DNA of 64,000 nt from Dama dama (GCF_033118175.1 NC_083704.1:46464501-46528500), one strand, 5' to 3'. Positions 45,425-57,310 are shown, numbered from the stretch's first letter. A program made the numbers and translations. Notes: a model not told the origin generated them from the letters alone.

Positions 45425-45599
45425 CATTCTGAAACCTTCCTTGGCAATCCTCTTCACTTTCCTTCTCCTTCACAGGTGCCAGCCTGGCATTATGGGCAAA
45501 GGTCCTTCTGACCTCCTCCCTCTCCACCCTCTTTATCCCTCAGCCACATTTCCTCTCAGTCAATTTATTGACTATCCAGTTCCATCTTGAAATCTGCTT

Positions 45600-45841
45600 T
45601 TGGAGGGCCCAAACAAACGCAAACAGCAGATGTGAAGGACTGAGGCAGGAGCAAGCTGAAGTGGTTGGGGATCATCATGGCTGGCGCGACTAGAGAATTA
45701 GAAGTGAGGAAGGTGGTAGGGCAAGAGGACAGGAGCAGAGCAGGGGGCCAAGTCCTTAGGGCCTGGCAGGTATCTTAAGGACCTAGAGTTTTACTCTAAG
45801 ACAGGGACACCTTTGGAAGGTTTTGAGCAGTGGGGAATGCA
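45600..45841 (-). repeat. L2 LINE middle part, inverted
   Basis: AGTCCTTAGGGCCTGGCAGG, then AGAGTTTTACTCTAAGACAG, then GGAAGGTTTTGAGCAGTGG are the antisense of the L2 segment that normally lies between the parts found here at 45041-45270 and 46090-46475. Its left limit is approximate. 45425-45599 is unassigned. Confidence 0.72.
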
Positions 45842-45907
45842 GTTCCCCAGACTGGTCTCCCTGTCCCTGCCCTTTCTTCCTATGATCTCTTCCCAATGCA
45901 GCAGTGA
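45842..45907 (+). repeat. 66-base direct repeat, right copy
   Basis: Second copy of 45205-45270 (65 of 66 identical). It abuts the right inverted arm with no gap. Confidence 0.97.
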
Positions 45908-46065
45908 CAGTGTACTCCTAAGGAAGCTTCGGGTAGGCCAGCGGGTTGTCTCTGAGTCACAGCTGCCTGTCAGAGGCATTCCCCATCTCATGGTATAGTC
46001 CTGAATTAGTACCCAATTTGCTCAGTCACTGGCTGGGAGAGGCACAGGACAAGGGTGGCCTTCAC
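45908..46065 (+). repeat. 158-base inverted repeat, right arm
   Basis: Partner of 45267-45424. The arms are 483 bases apart and could form a cruciform or hairpin. Confidence 0.97.
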
Positions 46066-46089
46066 GTGAATGTGGATCCAGCAGGTGGC

Positions 46090-46475
46090 AGCCAGGTCAT
46101 AGTCAATTATGTTCCCCAGCAGGAGACCTATGTCGATCACCTGTTCCCTCTACCTGGAATGATCGTTCACCAGATATCAGCATGGCTGGTCTCCCCACTT
46201 CCTTCAGGTCTCTATCCAAATGTCACCTTATCAGTGAGGCCCACCCTGACTACTCAAACAAAAAAGCACCCTTTCCCTGACACTTCCTGTCTACCTTACC
46301 CGGGTTTATTCTTCCTTATAGTTCTTCTCTCCATCATGACATATAATATAATAACTTATTTTCATCTCTTCTCCCACTGAAGTGCAAGTTTCATGAAGGC
46401 AAGAATTTGTCAATTCTGTTTGCTGCTATATTCCCAGTGTTTAAAATATTGTGAATAACATAACACATTGAACTT
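46090..46475 (+). repeat. L2 LINE 3' end, right part of the rearranged copy
   Basis: TGTTCCCTCTACCTGGAATG, then CACTTCCTTCAGGTCTCTATC, quoted as ACTTCCTTCAGGTCTCTAT, then AATGTCACCTTATCAGTGAG, then a CATGAAGGCAAGAATTTGTC block follow the sense L2 3' region. Confidence 0.82.
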
Positions 46476-46555
46476 GTCCAATATATTAAATATATGCTGT
46501 GAAAAAAATAAAATTTAAAAGACACAGGTTAATATCATCATTTTTCATGTGTGCT

Positions 46556-46672
46556 TTGTCACTCCGTGGTGTGTGACTCTTTGAAACCCTTTGGGCTGCA
46601 GGCCACCAGGCTCCTCTGTCCATGGGATTTCCCAGGCAAGAATACTGGAGTGGGTTGGCATTTCCTTCTCCC
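46556..46672 (-). mobile_element. Partial SINE of the Bov-tA/BOV-A type, antisense
   Basis: About 115 bases of antisense BovB-derived body (ACCAGGCTCCTCTGTCC, GGCAAGAATACTGGAGTGG). The tRNA head is absent. It may be a deleted Bov-tA or a single A monomer. Confidence 0.88.
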
Positions 46673-47369
46673 ATCATCAGTGTACGTGCATTTAAATTCC
46701 CTGCTGATTTTAGAGCCTGATCTCCCCATATAACATTATTTAATCTTCTCAATGATAACACAAGCAAATCTATTAATATGTATTCAAGTTATAGAGACTT
46801 AATGTTAAGAAATAATGAAATAAAATATGTAGTCAAGCAGAACCCTTTAGATTTCTCCATCCATGTTCATTTACTGCCTGATATTTGCAAGCTATTTTAA
46901 GGACCCAGATATCTCTGTACAGAATCTTATTTTACTCCTTGATTTACATATTTTAGTGATTTCCAAAGTTTAGTTTGCTAAATCTTTTTAGTATTGTATA
47001 CATATGCCATATGTCTCGTACTTATGGGAAATATGATGGCTTTTCAAAGGTAATTTTGGCATCTTTCATGCTGTGGGTTCGGTTCTCCAGAAGCAGACCC
47101 TGAGATGAAGATTCATGGGAAAACTACTTATTTTCATGTGAAAATAATCATTCCCTAAATGACTTTATGGAAAGCATTCCCTAAAAAAACTGAGAGAGTA
47201 AGACTATGAAGAGAAGGAGACCAAGCAAAGGCGAAATATCAAACATCCATGGAAAATAACTTTGCCTTCACCCTGCAAGGAGGGGCAGGGAGTCTATAGA
47301 TAGTGGAAGTTGCTCCTCAGAATCATTCTTAAGAGTATTGTACCCCTGTACCACTCAGCCATTGGTGAG
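46673..47369. other. No recognised feature
   Basis: About 700 bases. 47070-47330 has a repeat-like texture (CATTCCCTAAA occurs twice near 47150 and 47175) but no family assigned. Confidence 0.38.
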
Positions 47370-47668
47370 GGGCTACTCCCATAGCCCCTTCATGGATCAT
47401 AGCCTTGACGTGGCAAAGGGGCTTGTGTAACTCACTGAAGCTTTGAGCCATGCGGTGCAGGGCCACCCAAGACAGGTCATAGCGAAGAGTTCTGACAAAA
47501 CGTGGCCTACCGGAGGAGGAAATGGCCACTCAATCCAGTATTCTGGCTGTGAGACCCCATGAATAGCATGGAAAGGCAAAAAGATATGACACCGTGACAC
47601 CGGGAGATAAGCCCACCAAGTTGGAAGGTGTCTAATATGCTACCGGGGAAGAGCAAAGGTCATTTCCA
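47370..47668 (+). mobile_element. BovB LINE upstream fragment without a 3' end
   Basis: The text matches the BovB region before the polymerase: ATGGATCATAGCCTTGACG, GCTTGTGTAACTCACTGAAG, AGTTCTGACAAAACGTGGCC, AAAAAGATATGACACCGTG. It stops near 47668 without the usual BovB terminus, unlike the other BovB copies here. Confidence 0.82.
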
Positions 47669-48734
47669 GGCACTTATTTTTTTTCATGTTTAAAAAAAAT
47701 TTTTCAGCAGTAAAGTAGGTGGCAGCAGTCTATGTGCAGTACGCCAAAAAGAGATCCTGTTTCTGGATGTTGGAAGGAAAAACACAGGGGGAGCCAGAAT
47801 GCATGAAGATGGTTAAGGGACCAGGGATGGAAGATGATGCAGTGAAGGGATGAAGGGCATATGGGCAGAGCACTGACACTGCTGGCTGTGTTTGCTGAAT
47901 ACCGATCTGTCTTACCGAGTACAGTTCCATAAAAAAAGGAAGGCAGGTGGGGGAGGCAGGATGATAGTAAAACTTAGAATACATTTTTCAATTTTTTTGA
48001 TTTCCCTTCTTACTCATGAGTACTTATTTATAATTGCAATGGAATTTCTTTAAATCACCTCGTATAATGATCCCAACATTGTGCTGGAGATCACATCTCA
48101 TTGGCTTGTAGAGCTGTGTTACAAGAGCATGGATCCACACCAACCAGATGAACTTCTTTTTCTGCATTCAGTTGTTGATATTAAATACTGTATCCTCCTA
48201 TCACTGCAAGGCAACCTCAAGATCTCAGCCAGCTTCTTGAAACTACAGAGGCTTTTCTGAACAACTGCTCAACTCTCAGCCAGATGGCAGGGTCAAACAT
48301 TTTAGCCAGGTCAGTCAAATTTTGGTGCCATTCTCTGCACTTGGAATTCTGTTCACAACAGCTCTTTTATGGCAGATGAAAGGATAAAGCTATACTGAAA
48401 ACTTTCATCCACGAAACAAACAAGGCCACTCTAGGCTAAAAAACAGCACCCGGTGACATCAGGCATGGTAATTTCTGAATGCTTCAGTATTCTTTTTTTC
48501 GGTTACTGAGCTAACTAGATTTTTTAAAATTTTCCTTTCTGCAGCAAAAGTCCATTATTCAAAACTGTGTGGAACATGTCCCAATTCATGGTTTAGTAAT
48601 TTTGTGGGAGATTGCCACAAGATAGCCTGTTTGAAGGAGTTCCTTTGGTCTTCTCAAAGCCTATGACAATTTTTCTACCATTTAACAAAGTATCACCAAG
48701 AGATGAAAACTAACAGTTGTTGGATGTCAAGTAC
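47669..48734. other. About 1.1 kb with no recognised feature
   Basis: No gene or named repeat. An 84-codon minus-strand frame (47730-47984) has no domain. Confidence 0.42.
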
Positions 48735-48895
48735 CATAGTATCTCTTTAATGATATTACAAGGTGGTATTATTAAATGCTTTTTATAGGTGATGAAAAAG
48801 TTCAAAGAGATAAAATAACTTATATAGTCACATAGCAAGTAAATATGAAGCTAGAATTCAAACCCAGGGAGGCCTGATTCTTTCCAGTTTGCTGA
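48735..48895 (-). repeat. MIR SINE relic, antisense
   Basis: TTTATAGGTGATGAAAAAG, then AGTCACATAGCAAGTAAATA, then GAATTCAAACCCAGGGAGG. Confidence 0.75.
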
Positions 48896-48984
48896 TACAA
48901 AGGAAATAATCTCAAGTGGAGCTATTCCCAGGAAGTAGCACTGAGCCTCAAATATTCCTTGTCTCAGGCAGTTCAGGCTGCTGA

Positions 48985-49290
48985 TTTGACAAAGTTCCAC
49001 AGACTGAGTGAGTTGTAAACAGAAATCTACTGCTCACAGTTCTGGAGGCTGGAAGTCTGAGATCATGGTCGGGTAAGGGCCCTCTTTCCCAGATGAGGAC
49101 AGTGTTCCCACGTGGCAGAATGTGAGAGCTCCCTGAGATTACTTGTATAAGGGCATTAATTCATGAGACTCCACCTGCATGACCTAATCATCTCTCAAAG
49201 GCCTCAACCCCCAATATTATCAGAGAGGGGGTTAGGGTTCCAACACATGAATTTGGAAGGACACAAACATTCATAACATTCACTGTTCCA
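48985..49290 (-). repeat. MaLR (MLT1-like) LTR relic, antisense
   Basis: CACAGACTGAGTGAGTTG, then CTCACAGTTCTGGAGGCTGG, then ATGACCTAATCATCTCTCAA, then GGACACAAACATTCATAAC are the antisense of the MLT1 LTR order. Only LTR sequence is present, no endogenous retrovirus gene. Confidence 0.85.
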
Positions 49291-49689
49291 AGAAAGATCA
49301 CTGATGACATGCACCTGACTGGATTTCAGAATTGCTATAAGCAATGACTGCTGTGGGCCCTCTTTTCCTCTCCTTTTGTGATAGACGTATCTACTGTAGT
49401 TATACTGTGCCTTTCTGATCATAGTATGTTGACAGTGTGTAGGTACAGATTCTGTAGTTCACCGGTCTTCAGATCAAGAAGAATCTGTATCCAAGGAGCC
49501 ACATTCAATGATTCACATCCAAAGAGGCTCATCTACATCCAGATCTGAGTTCAGTAAAGAGACCCATGATGGTCAATGCTGCAATATGATGTAATTTGAG
49601 ACAAGGAGTCCCTAGAAAAGAGTGAATGTATTTTGCTTGTGGAAGGCATGTAAATACTTTGTCACCAGAGGGTGGGCTTTGGTAGCTTT
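49291..49689. other. No confident feature
   Basis: About 400 bases between two LTR relics of opposite orientation. Some repeat-like texture, no family assigned. Confidence 0.35.
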
Positions 49690-50345
49690 AAGATAGCCAT
49701 AACCTTTTTGCTACTACCCTACTGAGTAGTGATTCTACCCCCCTGGCATCTGATCTGGCTTTAGGGTCTTGCTCAACCAATTCAATGCAACAAGAGTAAT
49801 GTTCTGGGTCTTCTAAGACTAGGTCTTGAGAAAGATTACAGTTTTCACCTCATAGAATGTTTACCCTGGGTGAAGGCAGTCATCAGATAAGAAATCTGAT
49901 CACACTCAGACTACCATGCTGCTCAAACCTGACATGTGGAAAAGTCTTGGGAAGAGAAAGAGTGAGCAAGTCCTGGCCAACCTCAGATATTTCACCTATC
50001 TCAGCTCAAGCACCAGATATGTGACTGAAGAAGCCCTCTTAAACATTCCTGCTATACCCGACACAACACGTAGAAGAAATAAGGAACCCAGCCCACAGCT
50101 AGAACCAAGGCCCTGGGCACATGACCCCAGCTGAGCTTTCTCAACAATTTCCTGCCATTTCAGTGCCTCAGATGAGACTTCAGCCATCAAGATGCAGAGG
50201 TAAGTCTCTCTCTCATGATGCCCGGGGCCAAATTTCTGATCCAGAAAATCATGAGCATAATAAAATGGCTGTTATTTTCTGTCACTAAGTTTTGGAGTGG
50301 TTTATTGGACAAAAATGGATTACTGGAACATATTGTTCTAAGGAC
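49690..50345 (+). repeat. MaLR (MLT1-like) LTR relic, sense
   Basis: GTTCTGGGTCTTCTAAGAC near 49801, CACCAGATATGTGACTGAAG near 50010, ACATGACCCCAGCTGAGC near 50120, then the typical LTR end: TCATGAGCATAATAAAATGG and CACTAAGTTTTGGAGTGG. It is the fuller relative of the fragment at 36819-37110. Confidence 0.75.
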
Positions 50346-50577
50346 TCCCTAAAGAAAGTGATTCAGTTGCCCAGTCAGTTGTTTGAAATGATTCCTTCTT
50401 TAAAAATCAATATTATGTTCAGTATCATTTGTCATTAATCTTATTTTTAAAGTAACACAGGTTCATTAGAAAATATATAAAAGTATCCAAAAGAAAATGA
50501 AAATCACCTATAATCCCACCACCTAGACATACATTTACATTTTCATGTGTATCTGTGGATTAGGATGACACTATATA

Positions 50578-51010
50578 TGACCGTTATCTATAACTGCATA
50601 AAACCATACCCAAATTAAAGGCTTACAATAACAAAAACTTTATTATGTTCACAAGTCTGTGGGTCAACTGGGTGATTCTGAACACAGCTGGTGGGTCAAA
50701 GGGAACCGAATGTGCTGTTGACAGGCAGGTTGGTTTTTAGAGCCCAAATTGGGATGTCTCTGCTGTTTATGTCTTCTTATCCTCAAAAGCCTAGCCTAAC
50801 CCTTTCCACAAGGAGATCTCAGAACAGGAAAAGCATGAGAAGATTAACTACGAGATCTCTTGAAGCCCAGACTTGGAACTCTTATGGCATCATCACTTCT
50901 GCCCCATTCTACTAGTCAAAGAAAGACAGAAGTCCATCCAGATGCCAGTGGGTAGAGAAAGTGACTCCAATTCTTAAGCTGAGTGGCACCAAGTTCATAT
51001 GGCAAAGGTG
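50578..51010 (-). repeat. MaLR (MLT1-like) LTR relic, antisense
   Basis: GTTATCTATAACTGCATAA, then CACAAGTCTGTGGGTCAAC, then a CCATTCTACTAGTCAAAG block follow the antisense LTR order. Its right edge is approximate. Confidence 0.6.
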
Positions 51011-52094
51011 CATGTGTGCAAGGATAGGAGGAACCCATGGATAATATTATTATTATCTACAATAAATACTATACTTGAAATTTTCTTCCAAATATTTATA
51101 ACGGTTATGCTTAGAAAATATAATCAAGAGAATTTGGGTAAGTAAACTGTCCATCGCCCTCTAAGAAAGACTGTTATGTCTCAGATAGAGGAATCCTTAT
51201 CTAAAAATAAGAAAAGAAATGCTGTTTCTTTTCTCTAAGGAAAAACTCCTTGCAGCTCCCAAAGCCAATTTTTGAATAAATAAATCAATCAATTCAATTT
51301 CTATTTTTTCCTTCCCCAATCTAATGGGTTCTTTAACTGCCCTGAGTCAACACTGCCTAATCATTCTCATTGAGGCACCTGGTCACCACCCTCAGGGCTT
51401 TCCCATTTCTCTGAACTGGATAACTGAGTGATGTAATGATAGTGACAAGGTCCCTGGGCCTCAGGATGACCTTTGTTGCCATATGTTGATTGAGTGTTCA
51501 TCGTAAAGACTTGTAAATATCTTAAACTGCAGTGCAAAGGCCAGCAAAATTTATTTCTGAAAGAAATGGTTATCTTTATCCTGCTTTGGGCAATAACATC
51601 CCATGATCTGAGGTTACATGCCCTGAATAAATTAAATCCCAGGGATACATAAAGGTTAAATGAAAAAAAGTCAAAATAAGTAGGTGATCCTAGTAAGCAG
51701 ATCAGTTTGAGAAACATGTGGAAAGTGAGGGTAAGAAGTAGGTCCCTGTCCTCAGCCACAGTGTGGACTTCTATTCTCCCTGGACACAGCTATTAATCAA
51801 ATAGGCTATTTTTAGAATATCCTAGAAATGAAAGTGCCCTTCTGGATTGTTATTGTCCTCTCTTAGGTCAATGATACATGATAGACTTATCACAAAGTCG
51901 GTTAAAAAAGAAAAAAATCTGTGATTTTTTTGTGTCTCAAAGCAGAGAAATTTCAACCGGCTGAGGTCTATAATTTGTCACGATTCCTTCACAAACCTCT
52001 TGATGGAATGCCTTATTTTGATGTTTCATATTATGTCCATTTTGACGTGACATGGTCTAATAGCTTGGTACTAAATGGCAACCAGGGAAAAGTG
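51011..52094. other. About 1.1 kb with no recognised feature
   Basis: AT-rich. A 130-codon minus-strand frame (51367-51759) has no recognisable domain and no supporting signals. Confidence 0.42.
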
Positions 52095-52318
52095 ATAACA
52101 AGCTTAGGCCCTGGGATTGATCTGGTTTTAAGTTCCTACTCAGCCACCTACCACTAGCTATGTGGGTTTAAGTAAATTCAGCTGTTGAGCTTTGATTTCT
52201 CCATCTGTGACATGATGACAAGTTAGGTAGAGAAACTGACCAGGGTGAGGCAAGCAAAGTGTCTGCCACTGTAACTGGCACATGGTGAGTGCTGAATAAA
52301 TGTAAGCTCTTAGAGAAG
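52095..52318 (+). repeat. MIR SINE relic
   Basis: Sense MIR order: TTCCTACTCAGCCACCTACC, then TGATTTCTCCATCTGTGACA, then CTGGCACATGGTGAGTGC, then TGAATAAATGTAAGCTC. Confidence 0.85.
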
Positions 52319-53447
52319 AAGGCCCAGTGAGGTGCCATGAATCTCTATCACAGGGATGTCAAAGGTGCAGACAACTACAGGAGATGCTTTCCACTTACAG
52401 CATGTGACATGATCCATGTATGAACTGGATTCATGGAATAGCAAGGGATACTATAACAAGCTAACTAAACTTGTGAAATGCTAAGCCTCTGTAACTAGAG
52501 AGCTTTTATCATTCTCTCTGGATGCATACAATAAAACCTGGAAATAGAGAAATTGAACAGATCCCAGTGCCACTTATTAAAATACAGGAAAACAAACCAA
52601 ATCTAGGTGGTATCACTCTGAGGAGTCTAGTTAACATCAGAAGTTACTTTTCCTCACTTCGCAAAACATTCTCTTTCCCTCACAGGGAAAGGAATAGCGT
52701 GCTCGCTGCCACTAACCAAGCAGAGGCTTCATTACAAACTTCTACAGGTAAGGGCCCACTCCCTCACAAGTCAACCGTGAAGAAAAGATAAAGTTCAATC
52801 ATCAAAGGGCAATTAATAACTCATGTTCACCTAGACCCAAGACATGTTGAGGAGTAAACAACATGTGGTTTTACATAATTTTGTAGAAAGGGTTATTATT
52901 TTAGTGAATTCTAATTCATTTTTCCTCAGTTCATTCATAATATCTTACAAATATGCACAGTTGTAATCTGGGAGATTTACTGTTAATTGAAGCTATACCT
53001 CTCAGGTATTATTCTCTTGTGTTACTCCTTGATTTTAAAATAATACTGTAGTATCCCCTGGGGTTTCCAACTTGCATCCTGTTATAACAACTATGATGTT
53101 TTTGGAGATTTAAACTGCCATATGGTATCATGACCTAACTTGGTGAAATGATATAAAGTACTCAGATTAGAGGAGAGAGAGAAGATTAAAATCATGAGTA
53201 TAGTATAAGGAAATTGCCAGCGTGGACAAAAATCTTAAATATATGGGATACAGAGCAGATATCCAGTGGTTAGGGAGATGCCCTGGTGCAAGGAGATTGC
53301 ATAGAAGAAAATGGAAGCATTCATATCCTCTGCAGGCATTTATGAATGTTGGTGTTTGGAGGAATGCACCATAAGGCTGCAGTGGAAGCCACCTAAACTG
53401 CCTCCTCACCAAACATTTAGTGGGTTTCTTTCCAGGATACACATCCC

Positions 53448-53451
<4 letters not shown>
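52319..53451. other. About 1.1 kb with no recognised feature
   Basis: No gene or named repeat recognised. Confidence 0.42.

Positions 53452-53507
<56 letters not shown>
53452..53507. repeat. TA dinucleotide microsatellite
   Basis: An uninterrupted TA run of about 56 bases. Open frames through it encode only alternating Tyr-Ile and are artefacts of the run. Confidence 0.96.
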
Positions 53508-53511
<4 letters not shown>

Positions 53512-55364
53512 TAAATCAGTAGGGAAATGGGATTTACTTTACACAATGTACTTTACTGGCAGCTCTTTAAAATATACCTATTCCGTAAAAATAAAGCATA
53601 GTCGTCCTCCATCTGATCCAGACTTCAAGAGGGATGTGGGTCAAACTCCATGAGTTATAATATGGTCAGAAGGTTTAACGCTCCTAGAAAACAATCTAGG
53701 ACCTTAATGATGATAAATACTTCAGCTCGTTTCTCATCAACACTGAGGCTGGAAATGCTGTCAGCCAGCGTGGCAACCCCTAGATGGGGTGCAAAAGCAA
53801 GACTCACGGTACAGGCTTCCCACAAACAGTCCATCAGCTGTGTCCAGCCTACTCAGCAAGCCATTTCTTTGCTCGCTGATCTGTATCCTATTTGCCATGT
53901 AGACCCAGCAAAACAAACATTTTCAGTGACATGATTGCAAATGTTTCTGTCACATAGACCCATTGCAAACAATCTCCAGTTTGGATTTATTCCTGGTAGG
54001 CAGAGCTCTGCTCCAGAAGCCTATGAGGATTCCTCTTACTGTCTACATCTCAGAGGGTTTCTCTCTTACCGAAAAAAAAAAAATAAATAAAACGAGATTT
54101 CTGCCACAACAAAGCAGCAGCATAAGATTCTCCTGAGAATCAACATCCCACCTAAAATATTCACAACTAAGATTCCCCAAGGCTGATGAAGTGGTGCCTC
54201 AGCTAATGACATTTCCTCTAGTACACAGTCAAGAACATGAGGTCTTAGCAATATGGTCAGGATGCCTCACTCTTGCATTATCAGTCTTCAGTGTTTCACT
54301 GCTACTGAGATATACCTTTTAATAAAAACATATGAAACTGTGAAACAATTCGTTCAGCTCATTTTATGGACTGATCTGAGCCTGCTACTCATAAATTATG
54401 GATGGTTATGTCCTATGGCATTTTAGTTCTGCTCACTTTATAATTTAGTCTGACATTTGGATAGCCCTTGCCCTTCTGCACTAAAGTACTTTCGAATCAC
54501 TTAATTATAACCATTATGTCTTGGGGGGGAATGTGTACCTGTAATGACTTGCCACTATTAAGTGGCCAACTGACTATAGTGAAAGTAAGTTTTTGATACA
54601 AAGGTAGCAGAGTCATCCTATGTAAAAAGAATGGTCTAAAATTTTAAAACTTTGGGTGGCAAATTATAGAAACCTATTCAGATTCGTTTGCGCAAAATAA
54701 TGGAAACCAGCTGGGAGCATCCAATGCATCCTTGCAATGCAGCCAAGCATGGGAAACTGGAATATGAAATTTGCAAGCCAGTGGGAATCCAAGTAATCAT
54801 CCCTCCTTGAACCATGTGATTTCTCATTTCACACAAAATTCTTCTATGTATCTACTTTGTTCACATTTTCTTGTCTATGACTATTTTCCATTTCCCCACT
54901 AACAGAACAAATAGGTTCGGGCCCCAGCTCCACAGATTGTGTACTTCCCAGCTCTAGAAAGACAACCAATTGCAAATTCTTGGGGAGAGAACACAAGAGT
55001 ACCAACTTGGTTCAGGTGAGCGCCCCTGCTGTAACTGACTGTGGCTGCTTCATCAATGAAACATGCACATATTAATATTAAACCCAGTTAATCCTTAACC
55101 CTTTGGAGTTACCCCAAAGAGAAATGTCTATGTTTAAGGATAAAATTTGGGCAGGTATACATCATGAATGGAGTGATGGATTTTGAGGTTAGAAAGGATT
55201 CTGTGGATACTCCTACCAACACGGAAGGCCCATAACAGCTCAGCTTTCCTAATAGAAGCTGCCTGGAGTTTCAGTGTCAATACATCCTGTGGCTGGCTGC
55301 CCACTTTTTAGCAGAGGCTCGTTCTACTAGTGGGAAGAGTTCATCTTCAGATATGTCTGCTTGT
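53508..55364. other. About 1.9 kb with no recognised feature
   Basis: No gene or named repeat recognised. An A-rich run lies near 54071-54092. A 94-codon frame at 53650-53934 has no domain. Confidence 0.42.
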
Positions 55365-56006
55365 TGGTATTCAGTCCCTAAGTTGTGTCCAACTCTTTGT
55401 GACCCCATGAACTGCAGCACACCAGGCTTCCCCATCCTTCACTGTCTCATGGAGTTTGCTCAGATTCATGTCCATTGAGTCAAGGATACCATCCAACCAT
55501 CTCATCCTCTGTCACCCCCTTCTCATCCTGCCTTCGATCTTTGCTAGCATCAGGGTCTTTTCCAATGAGTTGTCTCTTTGCATCAAGTAACCAAAATATT
55601 GGAGCTTCAGCTTCAGCATCAGTCCTTCCAATGAATATTCAGGGCTGATTTCCTTTAGGATTGATTGGTTTGATTTCCTTGATGTCCAAGGGACTCTCAA
55701 GAGTCTTCTCCAGCACCACAATTTGAAAGCATCAATTTTTTGGCACTCAGCCATCATTATGACCCAACTCTCACATTGTTACATGACTACTGGAAAAATG
55801 ATAGCTTTGACTAGATGGACCTCTGTTGGCAAAATAATGTCTCTGCTTTCTAATATGCTATCTAGGTTTGTCATAGCTTTTCTTCCAAAGACCAAGAGTC
55901 TTTTAATTTCATGGCTTCAGTCACTGTCTGCAGTGATTTTGGAGCCCAGGAAAATAAAATGTCACTGTTTCCATTTTTTTCCCCATCTATTTGCCATGAA
56001 ATGATG
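55365..56006 (-). mobile_element. BovB LINE 3' end, antisense
   Basis: Left edge TATTCAGTCCCTAAGTTG (3' side), C-terminal coding text in the middle, and 5' truncation near 56006 after ATCTATTTGCCATGAAATG. More diverged than the copy at 43809-44728. Confidence 0.92.
55512..55757 (-). pseudogene. BovB ORF2 C-terminal fragment
   Basis: An 81-codon minus-strand stretch with DAFKLWCWRRLLRVPWTSRK, then LEGLMLKLKLQYFGYLMQRD, then LEKTLMLAKIEGRMRRG: the end of the BovB protein beyond the polymerase. No catalytic motif. Confidence 0.88.
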
Positions 56007-56424
56007 CCTTCCTCTAAACATCTATCCATGCTCAGGTCTGGTCTTTGGAGTTCACAGAAGAGTTCAATACAATAGCTTTCATACGGCAAACATTTCAGAC
56101 AGCTGTCCCATCATATCTCCTCTTCTCCAAGTTTGACATTTTCACTTGTCCCAAACTTCCCTTTGAATGGGACCATCCTGACAGCCCTTCTCTGCATGTT
56201 TTCTGGTTTGCCAAGGCCCCTCAATACATGGATATAGGTATTTAAATTTGTGGAACATTGAAGAGGATGTTGTCTGACACTGTTACTAATTCTCACCTAG
56301 ATGAGTGTTTCTATTAACATGACACACAATTGTTAGTTTTTTTTTACAACACACCTAGGTGTGGAATTAAAAAGCCCAGGTTTTTCCTGGGCTCATAAAT
56401 TGTCTCCTCCATCCTTTCCTAGGT
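56007..56424. other. No recognised feature
   Basis: About 420 bases, unassigned. Confidence 0.42.
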
Positions 56425-56605
56425 GTACGAATTCAGGCAAATAATCCCTTTGTGATTCAGTTTCTTTGCCTGTAAACGGAAAAAATATGCACAATGCCTA
56501 CTCCTAACAGTTGCTGTGAAAATTGTATAACAATATATATAAAGAGCTGAAAGTAGCACCTGGCACGTGGCAAGTGCTCAGTTAGGAGGCACTGGTTTGG
56601 GATGA
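56425..56605 (+). repeat. MIR SINE relic
   Basis: TGATTCAGTTTCTTTGCCTG, then CAGTTGCTGTGAAAATTG, then GCACCTGGCACGTGGCAAG, then TGCTCAGTTAGG. Confidence 0.82.
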
Positions 56606-56884
56606 ACTAAATAGAACTGCTTTTTATGGGACCTTCTCAAAAGGTTACACTTCATGTTGAAGGGCTTGATCTCTTAGTTCACTCTACAGATAACCATTTT
56701 TGTGTCTATTTCACAACAAATTAGCCAACCTTTTTTAGACTTGTCTTATCCACAAATTTTATAATTATGACCTACTTGTCTTCAAGATAATGGAAATGCG
56801 AGTAAGATAGAACCAAGGAGAGGATTTGAGGCATACATGGAGTGTCTTTAAATTGTAAATGCTTAACTGCCTTCTTATTTGAGT

Positions 56885-57020
56885 CAGATACTGTTAGACC
56901 TGTTATTTTCAGATGAGTATATTAAGATCCCAAACTAAAGTTGCTTGTCTTAAGACACAAAACTAACACGTGATTAAGCCAAAACTGAAATCTGAGACTC
57001 CCAGTTACTTCAGTATTCTT
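56885..57020 (-). repeat. Probable MIR SINE relic, antisense
   Basis: CTGTTATTTTCAGATGAG, then GCTTGTCTTAAGACACAA, then TGAGACTCCCAGTTACTTC. More diverged than its neighbours. Confidence 0.5.
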
Positions 57021-57104
57021 AAGATACAATTAATCAAACAGCTAAAAATTTATATGTTTTATCTTACACACTTTACTAATCTTCCCTATAGGGCATAATG
57101 GATG

Positions 57105-57310
57105 AGTGAGAATGTCAGTTTAGGAATGAGATTAATCTGCTTTTGAATCTCCGTTCCACCTTGAGTCACTGAGATGACTTTAAACACGTTACTTAATTTC
57201 TCTAAGACTTGGTTTGTTTTCTCATCTGTAAAATGGGTACAATAATACTACCTAGCTCACCAGCTTGCTGAAAGGATGAAAGCAAGTAATGTGTGGAGCA
57301 TTCATCACAG
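57105..57310 (+). repeat. MIR SINE relic
   Basis: TTTGAATCTCCGTTCCACC, then TTTCTCTAAGACTTGG, then TTCTCATCTGTAAAATGGGT, then ATAATACTACCTAGCTCACC. Confidence 0.88.

Noticed and set aside
45020..46380. Several frames of 60-144 codons near 45-46.4 kb
   Set aside because: They read through L2 pieces and the duplicated and inverted segments; the repeated peptide endings arise from the DNA repeats.
51367..51759. A 130-codon minus-strand frame
   Set aside because: No recognisable homology or domain and no CpG or promoter context. The length is not unusual for this much sequence.
53311..53653. Open frames encoding a repeated Tyr-Ile protein
   Set aside because: They are translations of the TA microsatellite at 53452-53507.
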